Below, one piece after another: positions 5,812 through 7,764 of a stretch of DNA of 7,764 nucleotides (its first letter is position 1; every line of letters begins with the position of its first letter). The stretch is from Oscillospiraceae bacterium. GTDB taxonomy: Bacteria > Bacillota > Clostridia > Oscillospirales > Ruminococcaceae. The stretch is from assembly GCA_017528675.1 (NCBI GenBank), contig JAFXOO010000255.1:1-7764 (forward strand), in the 5' to 3' direction. The notes beneath the pieces are model-generated. The model searched no databases. It saw only the letters and a program-made list of their open reading frames with translations, and was not told where the DNA came from. The translations under genes were made by a program, and so were the position numbers.

Positions 5812-7515
5812 ATGGAAGATCTGTTTGAGCGGGTATATCGCTATGCATCCGAGGATGCAGACGGTGCGTGGGGGTATGACTGGCAGCCGCAGACCATTGA
5901 TCCTACGGAATTCGGCGGCATCCTGTCTCCCAGAAACACGGTGGATGACCGCAGGGTCTATGTATATGAGTATCTCTACCGGAAACAGGGGCATATTCCT
6001 TCCGAAGCGGAGGAAGCTGCGCTTTTGGCGGAAAAGGAGGCAATCGCTGACAGAATCCGGACGCTGAACCAGGAAAAGTCAGCGTATGTATACCGTGCGG
6101 ATTACTGCGCTGTCAAGAAAATACCGGACGGCGGGACTTGTGCCGGCTATGATTTTGTGATCCGTCACAAGCCCTGTATCTCTCTGGCAGCTTACCAGAA
6201 GCTCCCGGATACAGCCGGACGGTTTGAGCAGATTCTTCACGGCACCGGCGAGGAGGACGAGAAGGTGCGTCATGCTTTCGTGACGAAGCTGCTGCGCCAT
6301 CTGGTACTTGGCCTGAAGGATATTCACCGCCTGGGGGGTGTGCATGGTCACATCAATCCGGACACCGTCTGGCTCGATGAGAAGGATTGCCGGAAGGAGG
6401 AGTTTCAGCTCTGTTTTCCGGGGGCCGGGTGCTTTCTGCGCTCTGCTGAGGTGGATCGTGAGTCCATTGACGAGTATGCAGCACCGGAGCTCTGCCTGGA
6501 TCCGGCGCATCCCTTTGATTTGCAGACCGACCTGTATTCGGTGGGATTGCTGGTCTACCGCTTCCTGAACGGCGGTGATGCGCCGTTTGGGATGCCCCAG
6601 ATCACGGCAGCGGAGGAGCATAAGCGCCGCCGTGCCGGTGATACCGAAATCCCGGCACCGAAATTCGGTTCAAGTATTCTGAAATACATCGCCAGAAAGC
6701 TGCTGGCGTTTGAACGGGAGAACCGTTACAGGGATTTTGAGGAGCTGGAGGGTGATCTCCGGAAGCTCGACAACAAAGTCACTGACTTTAACCCGATGTC
6801 CGTTGTGACGGTCAGCAATGACCGCCTTCGGGCAATAGAGCGCACCAAGGACGATAACCGTGTCCGTGCGGAAAAACTCCGGCAGGCGCTGGAGGGCATT
6901 CTGCATGAGCTTGATATTGATGAGTCCGTCATCCGGGAGGAACTCGGAAAGAAGGGCGCCCAGAAATTCAAGCTCCAGGATCAGCTTGCCAGAATTGCAG
7001 AGGGCAGAAAAAAGATCCGTGCGGATATCGGGAAAGCACAGGCAGATATTGATCATCCGCCCGCTGTGGCACTGCCTGCGGCACAGATGCCGGTAAAGAC
7101 GGACTATGTGGAGGCGATGTCTGCCACCAAGGATGACCGTGATCTTGCAGCAGAGCGTGAGGAAGAACGCAGGCGCATTGCTGAGGAGGAAGCACGGGCC
7201 CGGCAGGCAGAGCTTGATGAACGGGCTGCACAGGCAAAGCGCCTTGAGGATGAGAAAAAGGCTGCTGCCGAGGAGGAGCATCTGCGCCAGGAGGAGGAAC
7301 GCCGGCGCAAGGAAGAAGAAATCAAGAAGAAGATTGCCGAGGGCAGGGAAGGCCGGAGAGGCATTCTCTGGTGGCTGCTCATAGGCACGCTTTCGGTTGC
7401 AGCCGTGACAGGCACACTTGTGGGACTTGGCATGCTGCGGAATGCCGCAGGCTATGCAGAGCTGGAGCAGGGGTATATTGCTGCCGAAATCAGCACGGAG
7501 TACACCTGCCGCTGA
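5812..7515 (+). CDS. Tail-anchored pseudokinase with charged helical stalk
   Basis: A 567-residue protein. Residues about 40-320 match the protein-kinase fold in order: strands near 46-57, a likely C-helix at 64-86, a hinge-like stretch at 113-128 (YDFVIRHKPCISLAAY), a helix E region at 157-173, a catalytic-loop equivalent VHGHINPDTVWLD at 177-189, a DFG equivalent FPG at 202-204, YAAPEL at 222-227, TDLYSVG at 239-245, and NRYRDFEEL at 304-312. HRD is replaced by HGH, the loop Lys and Asn by N182 and T185, and the DFG Asp by F202, so phosphotransfer is very unlikely while the structural APE and subdomain IX Asp remain. Residues 330-415 are helical. About 445-513 form a Glu/Arg/Lys/Ala-rich helix, and 517-542 a membrane segment preceded by KKK and RR, leaving about 25 residues outside. 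Likely role, by inference: a regulatory or scaffold module at the cytoplasmic membrane face beside the coiled-coil NPY proteins. Confidence 0.93.
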   Translation: MEDLFERVYRYASEDADGAWGYDWQPQTIDPTEFGGILSPRNTVDDRRVYVYEYLYRKQGHIPSEAEEAALLAEKEAIADRIRTLNQEKSAYVYRADYCAVKKIPDGGTCAGYDFVIRHKPCISLAAYQKLPDTAGRFEQILHGTGEEDEKVRHAFVTKLLRHLVLGLKDIHRLGGVHGHINPDTVWLDEKDCRKEEFQLCFPGAGCFLRSAEVDRESIDEYAAPELCLDPAHPFDLQTDLYSVGLLVYRFLNGGDAPFGMPQITAAEEHKRRRAGDTEIPAPKFGSSILKYIARKLLAFERENRYRDFEELEGDLRKLDNKVTDFNPMSVVTVSNDRLRAIERTKDDNRVRAEKLRQALEGILHELDIDESVIREELGKKGAQKFKLQDQLARIAEGRKKIRADIGKAQADIDHPPAVALPAAQMPVKTDYVEAMSATKDDRDLAAEREEERRRIAEEEARARQAELDERAAQAKRLEDEKKAAAEEEHLRQEEERRRKEEEIKKKIAEGREGRRGILWWLLIGTLSVAAVTGTLVGLGMLRNAAGYAELEQGYIAAEISTEYTCR

Positions 7516-7534
7516 TCGGCACAACAGGTAAAGA

Positions 7535-7555
7535 GGGGTGCAGGATCCGCACCCC
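7535..7555 (+). terminator. Possible weak terminator or attenuator stem-loop
   Basis: GGGGTGC (7535-7541) pairs perfectly with GCACCCC (7549-7555) around a 7-base loop, 20 bases after the stop codon at 7515. Only ATTTCC follows, so the T tract is poor and termination would be partial at best. It may adjust expression of the lipoprotein gene relative to the pseudokinase gene. Confidence 0.4.
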
Positions 7556-7567
7556 ATTTCCATATGC

Positions 7568-7586
7568 ATGGCAGAGAAACTGCCGT
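7568..7586 (+). other. Small stem-loop just upstream of the lipoprotein ribosome binding site
   Basis: ATGGCAG (7568-7574) pairs with CTGCCGT (7580-7586), with one T-G wobble, around the loop AGAAA. It ends 4 bases before the GGAGGG site and could modulate translation; it may also be chance. Confidence 0.35.
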
Positions 7587-7590
7587 AACG

Positions 7591-7596
7591 GGAGGG
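7591..7596 (+). promoter_or_regulatory. Shine-Dalgarno site favouring a GTG start at 7603
   Basis: GGAGGG directly abuts the ATG at 7597, leaving no spacer, but stands 6 bases before the in-frame GTG at 7603. The GTG is the better start on spacing grounds. The two starts differ by only two residues, and both give a lipoprotein signal. Confidence 0.7.
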
Positions 7597-7602
7597 ATGA
7601 CT

Positions 7603-7764
7603 GTGCAAAGCTGGAGAAAACTGACGGCTCTGGCAGGTGCAATGGCACTGCTGCTCACCGGATGCAGTGCTGAGCGTGTTCCGGATGAGGTCTGGGTAGG
7701 ACTGATGGAGCAGGAGATACTGGAACGTGACGGCGTTCTTCCGGCAAATGCTCCGGTGGAGAAC
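7603..7764 (+). CDS. Lipoprotein, N-terminal part (3' partial)
   Basis: The frame is open to the end of the window, so only the first 54 residues are seen. From the GTG start the protein begins with a short basic n-region (QSWRK), a hydrophobic stretch (LTALAGAMALLL) and the lipobox LTGC with the lipid-modified cysteine at residue 21. This is a classic type II signal peptide cut by Lsp, giving a protein anchored to the outer face of the cytoplasmic membrane. The visible mature part (SAERVPDEVWVGLMEQEILE) is too short to place in a family. It follows the pseudokinase gene by 87 bases with two small stem-loops between. It could supply the extracytoplasmic part of the same apparatus, for example by meeting the short outside tail of the pseudokinase; this is inference from gene order only. 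Confidence 0.85.
   Translation, partial: MQSWRKLTALAGAMALLLTGCSAERVPDEVWVGLMEQEILERDGVLPANAPVEN

Noticed and set aside
5812..6771. Active Ser/Thr kinase of the PASTA-kinase type
   Set aside because: The HRD and DFG aspartates are both absent, and no PASTA repeats follow the membrane segment.
5812..7515. EssB/YukC-type pseudokinase of type VIIb secretion
   Set aside because: EssB also pairs a pseudokinase with a membrane segment but has a sizeable extracytoplasmic C-terminal domain. Here only about 25 residues follow the membrane segment, a long charged stalk precedes it, and no WXG100, EssC or other type VII gene is in the window. A distant analogy is possible but unsupported.
6670..7608. 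Minus-strand open frame of 312 codons opposite the pseudokinase stalk
   Set aside because: A shadow of the Glu/Lys/Arg-rich helix codons. It runs across the intergenic gap without adding a recognisable domain.

Overview
The window holds one co-oriented gene cluster on the + strand: six genes, of which the first lacks its 5' end and the last its 3' end. Strong AGGAGG-type Shine-Dalgarno sites, a lipobox lipoprotein, G/C-ending codons and Ala/Glu/Thr-rich linkers suggest a Gram-positive bacterium, most likely a gut Clostridia of the Ruminococcus/Oscillospiraceae type. That placement is inference. No rRNA, tRNA, transposase, integrase, CRISPR array or phage structural gene is visible, and I see no convincing promoter, so the transcript probably begins upstream of the window.

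Layout: (1) 1-789, the C-terminal part of a protein with a Pro/Glu-rich linker and a helical end domain; (2) 818-2371, a single-pass membrane protein with an unrecognised N-terminal domain, a Thr/Glu/Ala/Ser-rich linker, one membrane segment, a coiled coil and a C-terminal domain here called the NPY domain; (3) 2372-2657, a 286-base gap rich in stem-loops; (4) 2658-4565, a soluble protein made mostly of long coiled coil, ending in a second NPY domain; (5) 4623-5783, an N-terminally membrane-anchored coiled-coil protein ending in a third NPY domain; (6) 5812-7515, a protein-kinase fold that has lost its catalytic residues (pseudokinase), followed by a charged helical stalk and a C-terminal membrane anchor; (7) 7603 to the window end, the start of a lipoprotein.

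The most notable feature is that three neighbouring proteins of different architecture end in the same roughly 90-residue domain (an NPY[FL][FY]R motif, then YRL, a V.PA-like motif and a terminal G[KE]L). By the positive-inside rule, all three NPY domains, all the coiled coils and the pseudokinase lie on the cytoplasmic side, with a lipoprotein outside. The cluster therefore looks like a membrane-attached cytoplasmic scaffold organised around a pseudokinase. I cannot match it to a described system. Its function (signalling, secretion, envelope or cytoskeleton-like organisation) is not shown by the sequence.
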